From Zopfochytrium polystomum (lineage: Eukaryota > Chytridiomycota > Chytridiomycetes > Chytridiales > Chytridiaceae): a stretch of DNA of 27,393 nucleotides. This document shows, piece after piece, positions 1 through 7,982 of the stretch (the first letter of the stretch is position 1; the number at the start of each line of letters is the position of its first letter). The notes under the pieces were generated by a model. That model had not been told where the DNA came from, made no database searches, and was given only the letters and a program-made list of their open reading frames with translations. Location of the stretch: NCBI GenBank assembly GCA_025765615.1, contig JAIVFJ010000530.1, forward strand, positions 1 to 27,393, in the 5' to 3' direction. The position numbers and the translations under genes are program-made.

Positions 1-47
1 CCACCCACAACGCTTCCCACACAGCGATCGTTCTGCGGCCACCACTA

Positions 48-320
48 TCACTCACGTGGTCGACGCCATCGACGAGCTAATTCGCGGCAAGCCGCTGTCC
101 TTCCACCACCCGCAGAGACAATCGGACCAACTGGAATGACCACCCCATCGCCAACAGTAGTCGTTGCAAGGCAGAAGACGGCGGAGCCAAGGACGATGAC
201 CAGAACAGCAACAAGCAGATTCGATGGGTTCAGTATGTCACGGCGCTTGGTGGCCTTGTGAGTCGTCGTTCGACCGCTACTTTGGGGTGGCGGAACAGGA
301 GGGAAGATCGTAATCGACAA
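48..320 (-). CDS. Exon of a putative single-pass membrane protein, partial
   Basis: The minus-strand frame encodes a basic stretch (KATKRRDILNPSN) followed by a clear hydrophobic segment (LLVAVLVIVLGSAVF) and then a Thr/Gly/Val-rich region. This is the pattern of a cytoplasmic tail, a membrane anchor and an extracellular stem, as in a type II protein; the gene at 22971-24213 has the same arrangement. The open stretch contains no ATG, so the start must lie in an upstream exon at higher coordinates. The end at 48 is probably a spliced boundary or a frame break, and the gene may run off the window. No family is recognised. Confidence 0.35.
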   Translation of the reverse strand: MSITIFPPVPPPQSSGRTTTHKATKRRDILNPSNLLVAVLVIVLGSAVFCLATTTVGDGVVIPVGPIVSAGGGRTAACRELARRWRRPRE

Positions 321-446
321 GGTCCACTCCGACGTAGCACGCCAGACGCCTCACAGCCCGGAGACAGGGCACCAACACAATTGCGACTGCCGGCGGAAGC
401 CAGCAGCCAACTGGCCAACTGGGACTCAGTCACCCACACGATCCTC

Positions 447-1043
447 ATGGGCGTTCACCTCAGCCGCACCAGCCCGCTCAGAGTATTCCAGCGCGATCGG
501 GACGCCCTCGCAGCGCTGCTCGCTGCCCACCGCGACTGCGCTACTCGCATCGACTGGTCGCAGCACGGCTACTGGCCGGGCCTCGCCGCCATCGACTTTC
601 CGCCGCCCTTGATCCGCTCAAAGTCCTGGCAGAAACGGTGGCCTTTGCGCTACAGGTCTTCATCAAAGGTCTATGATTTCAACAGGGACTTTTCGCTGGA
701 TGGTATTGATCATTGGGCAGCTTTTTGCGCGGCGGCCGAGTGGGACAGATTGGAGCGGTGGGCAGTCGATGAGGGACTGTTTGTACAGCCCGCAACCGAG
801 AGCTCGACGGGCGAATCGCCCGCAGCAGAAGCGCCCCCGGAGTCCGGGGACGAGCAAACTAGCAGCAACCGCATCCATGAGCACACAAGAAAGCGCCGGC
901 AGCAGCTTCTTGCTGCCCTGCGCGACGTCATCGAGCCGTTTAATGTCAACATGCTTCCAATTGTCATGGGGGTCGACCGCTCTGTGCCGGACAAGTGCAA
1001 GCGCTACTGTCAGATTCATCAACGTCACCAGGTATTCGGGTAG
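447..1043 (+). CDS. Hypothetical protein, unrecognised
   Basis: An open plus-strand frame of about 198 codons starts at the ATG at 447. The C-terminal half looks like real protein: aromatic and acidic segments (DGIDHWAAFCAAAEWDRLERW), then a low-complexity Glu/Ser/Pro region, then a basic helix (RKRRQQLLAALRDVIEPF). The middle (about 600-670) may hold a frame break, because the next frame there reads as a good helix (DPLKVLAETVAFALQVFIKG). The frame ends shortly after a GTATTC that could be a splice donor, so more exons may follow. A competing minus-strand frame at 663-1049 is also open. No signal peptide or membrane segment is evident, and no family is recognised. Confidence 0.35.
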   Translation: MGVHLSRTSPLRVFQRDRDALAALLAAHRDCATRIDWSQHGYWPGLAAIDFPPPLIRSKSWQKRWPLRYRSSSKVYDFNRDFSLDGIDHWAAFCAAAEWDRLERWAVDEGLFVQPATESSTGESPAAEAPPESGDEQTSSNRIHEHTRKRRQQLLAALRDVIEPFNVNMLPIVMGVDRSVPDKCKRYCQIHQRHQVFG

Positions 1044-1204
1044 AGGCACCAGGGTGTTATGAGATTGAGGCTGGGAAGTCGAACTTCGAAATTCGCGTCC
1101 AGCGAAGATTGCACGAATCCAGGATGATAAGGGGTATGACTTTTAGCCCAAATTTCCTGGTTGTGGTGGCGGCTCCGCTTTCGGCCTACTGCAAACTCAT
1201 GCTC

Positions 1205-2075
1205 TCACCAATCAGGTCCCCGATCTGGAGCATCCTCCAGGGCGGCGTCTTCCACACCTCCTCCATTCCCAATGCCTGCCGCGTTTGGGACTGCATCGTA
1301 CAAGACCCGACGCCCATCGGCATCCTCGGTGGCGTTGAGCGTCTCCGCGACGCGCTCGACAGTGGTCCTAGCCCAGAAATCCCCGACCCCATCGAAGTAA
1401 GGTACTCTGACCACGTCTCCGAGGTGCCCGCCCCGCACTCCGCCCGCCCGAAACGGCGAGGTCTTCGCTGCAAACACCATCACCGTATACTCTCCCGCAC
1501 GCCGCACGAGTTTTTTTCTGCCTCCGGGGCAAACACGCTCGCCCTGGTGACCGCGTGTTTATCCAATACTTCTCGCCTGGTCACCAGCCACGTCACTGTC
1601 TGGTACGAGGCTCACTCGACGCGCAACCGCGAGCGCGGCGTTGTGCCGCCAAAGGATGTGCGCATCGTGAAGGAGCAGTGGGTGGCTTCGACGGTGTCGG
1701 CGATCTTGAAGCTGGTCCGCTGTTCGTTGTAATGTTGAGGAATACTGTGGCCCCTTTCGTGGGAGTTAGATTAAACCACCTGGATCAGGCGTCGAGAGCG
1801 AGGTTGATGGTTGTGGCGGGGTCCGGAGCAGTGGAGGAGGCAGAGAGGACGAGTTTGGTGATTGAGGGGAGGGGTGAGAGACGCGGTGCGGTCAGTGCGA
1901 GGCTGGTCTAGCTGGCCAGCGGAGACCTCGTAGTTTGCTTCGACGGCGGCGAATGGGCCTGATGCGGCGGCGCACTGCTTTGCGGCCTGCAGGACGCGCT
2001 GATTGAGGTCGGCAGGCGACGGCACCTTTGATTCCGCCGTAGCCTTGATGCGAAGGACAGGGAAGAGACCTCAAT
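1205..2075 (-). CDS. Putative secreted or ectodomain protein with several frame breaks
   Basis: Minus-strand pieces in different frames read on from one another as plausible protein. At about 2025-1912 there is PSPADLNQRVLQAAKQC. At 1911-1790 there is a Thr/Ser/Pro-rich piece (SITKLVLSASSTAPDPATT). At 1770-1690 there is FNLTPTKGATVFLNITT, which contains an N-glycosylation sequon. At 1690-1520 there is KIADTVEATHCSFTMRT, continuing to ASVFAPEAEKNSC, and at 1500-1205 GEYTVMVFAAKTSPF. The composition suggests an extracellular protein, but no signal peptide or family was identified. A 245-codon plus-strand frame (995-1732) overlaps and could be the true gene instead, so the strand assignment is uncertain. 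Confidence 0.25.
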
Positions 2076-2239
2076 CTCCCTTGAGGGAATGCACTCTAGT
2101 CTCTTCATCTGGCTTCATACTTTCATACGCAATATATTGCAACAACTTTCGCACAGTCCGATTAATTATTCGCAGAAGAAGTGTCCCAAATCCTACAAGT
2201 TGGTGGGAGGGTAAAGTAGTAGTAACCAGAATAATGCCT

Positions 2240-2560
2240 TGATGAGGTTTCATCGAAATCGCCTGTCCGTCGATTCGCCACTGCGGAAAAGCATGCATGA
2301 TCCGTGCATCGGTATCAGATCAACTGGGGAATAGATCGGCGGAGCCAGCGATGGGGTTGGTGGATACCGCTCCTCGCCCGGCGAGGCTGACAGTTACGGG
2401 AGCGTCAGGGCCATTGGTTAGTGAGGATCTGAGTAAGCTCGATCCCGCCAGCGCCGCTTTCGGGATGTGCGGCGCTTGTTGAGGCAGCGGAATCGGCGGG
2501 GCTTGGGGAGTATAGGGTAGCGAATCTTGATCAAAGTCTGTCGATGGGGGCGGCTGGGAC
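2240..2560. repeat. Diverged direct duplication, copy A
   Basis: This segment matches 2905-3240 along its length in the same orientation. Shared blocks include the TGATGAGGTTTCATCGAAAT region, AAAAGCATGC, GGCGGAGCCAGCGA, GGTGGATACCGC, AAGCTCGATC and TTCGGGATGTGCG, in the same order. It covers the minus-strand C-terminal coding end and the 3' flank of a membrane-protein gene, so it is a gene-end duplication rather than a mobile element. Confidence 0.8.
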
Positions 2561-2690
2561 AGGATGGAGCAGTTCGGTTGGGCTTGCGATGCGGCCAAGG
2601 ACTCTTGGCTTCGGCTGCGGGCCTACTGCGTACTGGTACACGCCGGCAGGTAACATGAGGCCTCAGCACGAGAGGCCGACGAGGACGAGG
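2290..2690 (-). pseudogene. C-terminal tail of a PPxY membrane protein, copy A, frame-broken
   Basis: On the minus strand this segment encodes the same C-terminal peptide as the gene at 2998-3630: RYPPTPSLAPPIYSP here against RYPPAPSLAPPMYSPS there. The coding frame is therefore identifiable although it is broken upstream. Farther upstream, another frame reads HPESGAGGIELTQIL, matching HPEAKASAIELTQIV of copy B. The PPIY at 2331-2342 keeps the PPxY form. A hydrophobic stretch near 2670-2700 (EVVLVLVGLSC) may be the membrane segment. The stop is not at the same place as in copy B. Either the copy is decayed or the sequence contains base errors. It is followed on its 3' side by an AT-rich, apparently non-coding stretch (2100-2240). 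Confidence 0.4.
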
Positions 2691-2904
2691 ACGACTTCGG
2701 TGTTGGGCAATTGATCGATGGTGCGTTGGCGAGAGGCACTTGCTCCTTCGGATCGGGACTCAGTGCTGATCAAATGTTCGAACCTGTTGCGTCATCACGC
2801 CCAGTGCCACCACACCCCCAAGATCGTACATGGATGTATTAGAGAACATTCGCCCATCCCCACATTCGACAAGCAGGTGCGAGCGGAGAAGGGATTATGA
2901 CATC

Positions 2905-3240
2905 TATGAGGTATTCGTCGAAAATCGCGGGTTGCATTGAAGCATCGACTGTGTCGCTCCATCCAAAAGCATGCTACGTCCATAATGCGTCGGTAGATCA
3001 ACTTGGGGAATACATTGGCGGAGCCAGCGACGGCGCCGGTGGATACCGCCCTTCGCCGGAAGCCGCCGTTACGTCAGCGCCGTTTTCAGTGACGATCTGG
3101 GTAAGCTCGATCGCGCTTGCTTTCGCTTCGGGATGTGCGAGGTTTAGGGAGGCATCGCCACCGACGGGGCTTTGAGTGTAGAGGGGCCAGCGCGTCTGGA
3201 TCAGAGTGTGCGGCTGGCGCTCGATCCGAGTCTGTCGCTG
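2905..3240. repeat. Diverged direct duplication, copy B
   Basis: Second copy of the segment at 2240-2560, in direct orientation and about 665 bp away. Similarity includes both the coding end and the 3' flank, which suggests a tandem gene duplication that carried the downstream region along. Confidence 0.8.
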
Positions 3241-3630
3241 GCGGCCGGGACGCGGTGGGCATGTTCCTGCGGGTGGGCAGCGGTGGTGGCTGGAAGTGCG
3301 GCATCGGCGCGGACTCTTGCTTCCTTCAGGCTCGCTGCTCGTCGGCCCAAGCAGCATGCGAAGACTGTCAGAACGAAGAGGCCGTCCGAGGACGAGTAGA
3401 TTTCGTTCATGGACGGTGTCCCTCGGTACTTGTAACGTTAAATATAACGTGCCTTGGCAGGGCAGTGGCACCCCTAAGAAAGCCCAGTCGCCAACGTCAA
3501 GCCCTCCACGCGGCACATCAAACGAGACAACGAATGAAAGTCCAGCGGCATTCGCTTCACCACGAAGGTGCTTGGCACTTTGCGCCTTACTGACCCCAAT
3601 AAGCGTTTCTGACAATCCGATCCCTCCCAA
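2998..3630 (-). CDS. Putative membrane protein with C-terminal PPMY motif, copy B
   Basis: The minus-strand C-terminal frame ends in ASGEGRYPPAPSLAPPMYSPS and a stop. The PPMY lies at 3010-3021, seven codons before the stop including it. About 100 codons upstream, in a neighbouring frame, is a hydrophobic segment followed by basic residues (GLFVLTVFACCLGRRAASL, near 3340-3400). This is the pattern of a membrane anchor with a cytoplasmic tail. Upstream of it is an ectodomain-like stretch with SFVVSFDVPRGGLDVGDW and GTLYLTLQV. At least two frame changes are needed to join these pieces. The PPxY form is the ligand of WW domains, so Nedd4/Rsp5-type ubiquitin ligases are likely partners (inference). 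The N-terminus is not defined. Confidence 0.45.
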   Translation of the reverse strand: MGGIGLSETLIGVSKAQSAKHLRGEANAAGLSFVVSFDVPRGGLDVGDWAFLGVPLPCQGTLYLTLQVPRDTVHERNLLVLGRPLRSDSLRMLLGPTSSEPEGSKSPRRCRTSSHHRCPPAGTCPPRPGRQRQTRIERQPHTLIQTRWPLYTQSPVGGDASLNLAHPEAKASAIELTQIVTENGADVTAASGEGRYPPAPSLAPPMYSPS

Positions 3631-3646
3631 ATCCTAAACAACCTGC

Positions 3647-4277
3647 ATGCCGGACCACAGACTGCTTCTAACCGTTGCCATCAGTTCTATCGGCGCTGCT
3701 GGAAACCATTGCAGCAGCTTCCGTCTCGGTTCTTACGGTCTTCAACACATCCTCGTGCAATGCGCCGTCCGCCAGAGCCGTATTCACAACGTCGGTCACA
3801 TCCTGCACAATGTCCAATTCGTGCGCAGCGAACGCCATTGCAAGAAACACCTTCACCAGCGTCGCGTGCAGCAGCAACCTTTCGGCTTCAGTCGCAGCGG
3901 ATGGTCCTCAAGTACTCCACATCTTTCAGTTGGGATGATCGTGTACAGCGACAACTCGTGCACCTACCGAATTGCGAGGCATCTTTCTTGCGGCGGATGG
4001 AGGGTGCGTGTGTCCTTCGCCGGGCCTGAGCTACCGAGGCAATATCACGGACGGAAAGGGCCGATTTTATTCGTTTTCGGACTCGAGCTGCACGATTTTG
4101 TCTGGATCGTATGGGCCGTTTTCGGCTTCGAGCTGCGGGGGATCAAGCGGGAATCTGGGCTATGTGGTTGTGACGGCTCCGTCAACGAACATTTTAAGTC
4201 CGGCGTGGAAAGCGATGCTTTCGACATGGCAGTGGGTGATTCCGCTGGCTTGTGTTGCTGTGATCGCACTGAGTTGA
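3647..4277 (+). CDS. Array copy 1: small secreted protein with GPI-like tail, frame-broken
   Basis: First of five head-to-tail paralogues. It begins with a signal-peptide-like MPDHRLLLTVAISSIGAAG at 3647. After a frame change the family N-terminal half follows (VFNTSSCNAPSARAVF, TSCTMSNSCAANA), then SVGMIVYSDNSCT, then after an extra base ELRGIFLAADGGC and YRGNITDGKGRFYSF. The end is GYVVVTAPSTN followed by a hydrophobic tail (WVIPLACVAVIALS), typical of a GPI-anchor signal. At least three frame changes relative to intact copy 4 are needed, near 3680-3700, 3890-3920 and 3965. The last is the same extra T seen in copy 5. Probably a cell-surface or wall protein; the biochemical role is unknown. 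Confidence 0.55.
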
Positions 4278-4446
4278 AACCTCGAGGGGTTTTACTCTCG
4301 GCCCTGGAGCGGTCACAGAAATGTCGGATTTGTTTTTGTTTTGGTCCTTCACCTGCGCCATCAGACACTTCCAATAGAGGGGTCGGACCTTGACCTCATA
4401 CATCCTTCCAGCCCCATCGAGCCCCATACCGTTTTCGCTGGACAAC

Positions 4447-5068
4447 ATGATCACAGCGCTTTCAATCATTCTTTCACTCATCTCCGCAAGCACCGTCCAC
4501 GCCTTGACCGCCGTAAACTACTACAGCACCGCCGGCTGCGCAACAGCACTCGGCCTCACAAGCACCACCTCCCTCTCCAGCAGCTGCACGCCCGCATCCT
4601 GCTCCGCAAACCCACTCAACCCAAACTCCTTCCAGACGACCACCTGCCCCTCCTCGAGCAGCATCGATTACGCCGCAACGCTCCTCGGAAAACGCACGTA
4701 GCGTCGGCGTGATCTACTACGCGGATCTCGCCTGCACGACAGAGCTGACGAGCTACTTTTTTCTCGCAGACGGCGTCACGTGCGTGTGGGCCAATGCGGC
4801 GGGTTATAAGGCGTCGATAATGAACGGGACGGGAACGCTGGCTTCGTATACGACGAAGGACTGCTCCGGTGTGGCGGCGTCGAGCGATGCTGATTTTGCG
4901 TCCACAAAGTGCGGGAGTGGGCTGACGGCCATGAGGGGGTATGTCGTTGTGAGTGCGGGGTCGGTGATTGGGAAAGCTCAAGTAATAAGGAGTGGGATAA
5001 CCGCCCCGGTCGCTGCCGTTGCTGCAGCTGCTTTGGTTGTTGCCGCCAGTGGCTTGATTCCCATTTAG
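4447..5068 (+). CDS. Array copy 2: small secreted protein with GPI-like tail, one frame break
   Basis: It starts at the ATG at 4447 with a signal peptide (MITALSIILSLISASTVHA), then LTAVNYYSTAGCATALG and a Cys/Ser-rich first half very close to copy 4. At 4699 the frame meets TAG. A one-base shift restores SVGVIYYADLACTTELTSYF and the rest of the protein. It ends with GYVVVSAGSVIG and a hydrophobic tail (APVAAVAAAALVVAASGL) ending at 5068, consistent with GPI anchoring. The extra G or skipped base between ACG and GTCGGC is the only break in about 207 codons. Copy 4 reads ACC TAC GTC GGC at this point. A polyadenylation-like AATAAA follows the stop. Confidence 0.7.
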
Positions 5069-5084
5069 ATTAAGCGACGTGCAA

Positions 5085-5090
5085 AATAAA
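5085..5090 (+). terminator. Possible polyadenylation signal AATAAA
   Basis: AATAAA occurs 17 bases after the stop codon of array copy 2. Position and sequence fit a polyadenylation signal, but chance occurrence cannot be excluded. Confidence 0.35.
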
Positions 5091-5266
5091 GACCATCACA
5101 ATTTAGCACCACTCGAAGGCTTTGGATGTGGGAAATTACTTTCAGACCAAGATCTGAATCTGTTGTGGCGTCGCTTACTTCATTAGGGTACCATTCCTCC
5201 GATCCACTGTACCCTTCTAGAAACCAGAAGAAGTCGCGAAAAAAGGGCCACTATTTCTAATCTAGA

Positions 5267-5876
5267 ATGAAATTCATATATTTCCCCCTTCTTTTGCCTC
5301 TCGCATGGCAAGTGAATGCTTGGACCGCCGCTACGTTCCACAGCACAGCATCATGCAGCTCCCCGCTAGGCTTCTCGGGTCATCAACCGTTGACAGCCTG
5401 TGCCTGCCCCTCCTTGCGGTTCCGTACAAACCAACACAAGCTCCCACGGCGCGGTGACCTGCCCTCAGTCCAAAAGCTCCGAGTTTGCAAAGCAACTGCT
5501 CGGGTCACGAAGCTACGTCGGCGGTGACATACTACTCCGACTCCACGTGCAATTCTGAGCTGGCGAGCACGTTCCTCGTTTCGGACGGCAGCTGCGTTTC
5601 GACGAGCGCCGTCAGCTTCAAGGCGACTGTGGTCGACGGGAAAGGGAGCATCGTCTCGTACTCGAGCCCAGACTGTTCTGGATTGATCCTGGCGACAGAG
5701 TCCAACTTCACGAGCACGGGATGCCTCGCTGGCTTTGGTAACGGCAAGGGATTCGTGGTGTGAGCGGTAGCCGCTCGGTCACCCGTGGCCGTTCTGCAGG
5801 CCCAGTCACGTTGTCTTTCGTTGCCACAGTTCTGGTGGCTGCGGGAGTGACCACTCTGCTCGAACGATCAGCTTGA
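5267..5876 (+). pseudogene. Array copy 3: small secreted protein with GPI-like tail, at least three frame breaks
   Basis: It starts with a signal peptide (MKFIYFPLLLPLAWQVNA) followed by WTAATFHSTASCSSPLGFSG, aligning with copy 4. The first break lies at about 5375-5410, after which GSVQTNTSSHGAVTCPQSK and KQLLGSRSYVG continue. The second is at 5516, then VTYYSDSTCNSELASTFLV and VSFKATVVDGKGSIVSYSS. The third is at about 5757, then VSGSRSV and a hydrophobic tail (VTLSFVATVLVAAGVTTLL) to a stop at 5876. All family landmarks survive, including the cysteines, the YVG motif, the DGKG motif and the GPI-like end. It is either a young pseudogene or an intact gene with base errors. It differs from copies 2 and 4 more than they do from each other. 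Confidence 0.5.
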
Positions 5877-5927
5877 TCGGTGCGAACAATTCGGCTGTTT
5901 CTTTTTTCGTGTTTTTTTATTATTTCT

Positions 5928-5937
<10 letters not shown>

Positions 5938-5960
<23 letters not shown>

Positions 5961-5962
5961 TT
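5938..5962. repeat. Poly(T) run of 25
   Basis: Uninterrupted T run read directly from the sequence; it lies within a CT-rich tract upstream of array copy 4. The length is likely to be unreliable in an assembly. Confidence 0.85.
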
Positions 5963-6245
5963 CGTTTTTGTGGAAACGTAAGCGTCGGTTTCGCGAGATC
6001 CTCTCTTCTCTTTCTTCGTTCTTTGTTTGTTTTGGTTCCCCATTCCCAGACAATTCTGAAGTCACCAAATATATGAATATCGAAAGAAAAAAACAGGAAA
6101 ATCTTCTCTTTTGTAAACACACAAAAAAAAAAAGAAAAAACAGCCCAAACAACAACCATCACCCATCACTGCAGTCAGCGGCCCAGTCCACGAACCCTTC
6201 TCGGTGAGGCTGCCGTTCGATAGAGCAACCCCACCCCCGTCCTCT

Positions 6246-6271
6246 TCCTCCTCCTCCTCCTCCTCCTCCTC
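6246..6271. repeat. (TCC)n microsatellite
   Basis: About eight TCC units, in the presumed 5' leader of array copy 4, about 140 bases before its ATG. Confidence 0.85.
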
Positions 6272-6412
6272 GCACCATCCGTTCCTCCCTTCCTCTCCCT
6301 CCGCCTTCCGACGTCTGCTCTCTTCCTTGCAAAGGCTAACACAGAAGCATCTTGCTGTTCCCTTTCCCCCTCCTTTGTACGAGCAGCCACTCCATCCCAA
6401 AAACAACAAAAA

Positions 6413-7021
6413 ATGATCTTCTCGACGGCAACCTTGGCCCTCGTCCTCCTGGCTGCCGGCTCCGTCAACGCCTGGACCGCTACCAACTTCTACAGCGCCG
6501 CGGGTTGCGCCACGGCCCAAGGCTTCACCGGCAGCACGCTCCTCTCCAGCAGCTGCGTGGCCGCGACCTGTGCAGTCAGCTCCCTCAACTCGGCGTCCTT
6601 CCAGTCGACGACCTGCCCAACCTCAAGCAGCAGCGACTACGCCGTGACCCTGCTCGGAAAGGGCACCTACGTCGGCGTCATCACCTACTCCGACCTCGCC
6701 TGCACCACCGAGCTGTCAAGCTCCTTCTTCGTCGCGGACGGCACCACCTGCGTGCGTGGCTCGGTCGTGAGCTACAAGGCGTCCATCACCAACGGCAAGG
6801 GTACTATCACTTCCTACACCACCACGGACTGCTCTGGCACCGGCATCACCACGGACTCCAACTTTGCGACCACCAAGTGCGGTAGCGGCACGACCGCCCT
6901 GAAGGGTTACGTCGTTGTCAGCGCGGGATCAGTCGTGGGTGGCGCTGCCCCCAAGATGGGCAAGGTTGCACCTGTGGCTGCTGCGGCCCTTGCGGCGGCT
7001 GCTGGGGTCATGATGGCTTAA
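6413..7021 (+). CDS. Array copy 4: intact small secreted GPI-type protein
   Basis: An unbroken 202-codon frame from ATG 6413 to TAA 7019-7021 serves as the reference for the family. Residues 1-20 form a signal peptide (ALVLLAAGSVNA), followed by WTATNFYSAAGC. The mature part has regularly placed cysteines and Ser/Thr-rich spacers. Landmarks are LLGKGTYVGVITYSD, ACTTELSSSFFVADGTTC, SITNGKGTITSYTTTDCSG and GYVVVSAGS. The last about 25 residues are small then hydrophobic (VAPVAAAALAAAAGVMMA) without a charged end, the pattern of a GPI-attachment signal. Codon use is strongly C-ending, which suggests high expression. It is probably an abundant wall or surface protein. No named domain is recognised. 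Confidence 0.85.
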   Translation: MIFSTATLALVLLAAGSVNAWTATNFYSAAGCATAQGFTGSTLLSSSCVAATCAVSSLNSASFQSTTCPTSSSSDYAVTLLGKGTYVGVITYSDLACTTELSSSFFVADGTTCVRGSVVSYKASITNGKGTITSYTTTDCSGTGITTDSNFATTKCGSGTTALKGYVVVSAGSVVGGAAPKMGKVAPVAAAALAAAAGVMMA

Positions 7022-7068
7022 ATAATTAAGAAGCCTCCTTTCTCTCACATCGATTTATTCTCGTTGGC

Positions 7069-7101
7069 TTCTTTTTTTTCTTTTTTTTTTTTTTTTCTTT
7101 T
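7069..7101. repeat. T-rich tract between array copies 4 and 5
   Basis: Interrupted T run (T8, T16 and shorter) in the 3' flank of copy 4 and upstream of copy 5; it resembles the tract before copy 4. Confidence 0.8.
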
Positions 7102-7234
7102 GCGGCTTGCAATGATGTTTTGGTTGGTTGGTCCCTCTCTGCGTGTTTGTTTGGATGGTGTTGCAGTGCAACGAAAGGAGGCAAATAGACAAATTTTGAG
7201 ACAATTCTTTTGACCAAAGAAGCAATCAAATCAT

Positions 7235-7902
7235 ATGTTCGTCGTTCTTCCTCTCCTCATCCTCCTTATTGGACGAAATTCCGCCAGAGCGGCAAACACA
7301 GTAAACTCGACCGCCTACAACACCTCGCTCACAGCAACTCACTTCTACAACACCTCCTCCTGCTCCCTTGCGTCCTTGGTCGGCATCAGCACAACCTCCT
7401 TCCGACGCACCGTAAACTGCACCGCCAACACCACATGCGCGCCCACGTGCTCAACCCCGACCAACTACTTTGCGAACCGCGCCTGCACCGCCCAAAACCA
7501 AACCAGCCTTGACTACGCACAGTCCGTCTTTGGCAAGCAGACCTATGTCGGCGCCATCGTCTACGCCGACGCGGCCTGCGTCTACCGAGGTCTCGGCCCG
7601 CTTCGTCCTCGCGGACGGCAGCTGCGTGCCCGGCGGAACCCTGTTTTCGTACAGGGCCTCCGTCGCGGGCGCTAAAGGGACGCTGCAAGGGTTCGCGACG
7701 AGGAATTGCTCGGGGACCGCCGTGACGCAGGAGGGGACGTTTGCGACGACGCGGTGCGGGACAGACAAGACGGCGATGATGGGGTATGTTGTTGTTGTGA
7801 GTGGCAATCTGGTGGGGAGGGCCGCGGCGCGACCCTCGGGCGGTGTGGACGGCCGTGGTGATCAGCTTGGTGACGGCGTTCGCGACGTGGTTGGTTTCTT
7901 AG
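7235..7902 (+). CDS. Array copy 5: small secreted protein with GPI-like tail, two frame breaks
   Basis: It starts at ATG 7235 with a signal peptide (MFVVLPLLILLIGRNSARA). The first half contains HFYNTSSCSLASLVG and NCTANTTCAPTC, with more N-glycosylation sequons than the other copies, and reaches KQTYVGAIVYADAACV. At 7583 an extra base shifts the frame; EVSARFVLADGSC, SYRASVAGAKGTLQGF and GYVVVVSGNLVGRAAA follow. A second shift near 7833 yields a hydrophobic tail (AVWTAVVISLVTAFATWLVS) ending at 7902. The shift at 7583 is at the same codon position and in the same sequence context (C TACCGA) as in copy 1. Likely a surface protein of unknown role. Confidence 0.6.
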
Positions 7903-7982
7903 CCTCGCGCGTGGATGGATGGCAGCACGGGGAAAGTATATTAATGGTGGAGGGCATAGACTACATATACAACAAAACAACA

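Larger units (their letters stand above)
5877..6412. promoter_or_regulatory. Intergenic leader of array copy 4, pyrimidine- and purine-rich
   Basis: No gene is supported here. The stretch carries a run of about 25 T (5938-5962) inside a longer CT-rich tract, A-rich tracts (6085-6140), and a TCC microsatellite (6246-6271) just before the ATG of copy 4. CT-rich tracts are common upstream of strongly expressed fungal genes, so this may be promoter and 5' leader (inference). Confidence 0.4.

Noticed and set aside
995..1732. A 245-codon plus-strand open frame as a confident gene
   Set aside because: It has no ATG of clear context, no recognisable domain, and competes with minus-strand pieces that read as extracellular protein with a glycosylation sequon. 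Long open frames on both strands are expected in GC-rich DNA.
6062..6520. Minus-strand frame across the TCC microsatellite
   Set aside because: Its Glu-rich and Arg-rich repeats come from the low-complexity leader of array copy 4, which is clearly coded on the plus strand.
3647..7902. Programmed frameshifting as the explanation for every break in the array
   Set aside because: The breaks go in both directions, differ between copies except at the TACCGA site, and the same kind of break occurs in FANK1, DinB and laccase. A sequence-error explanation covers most of them.
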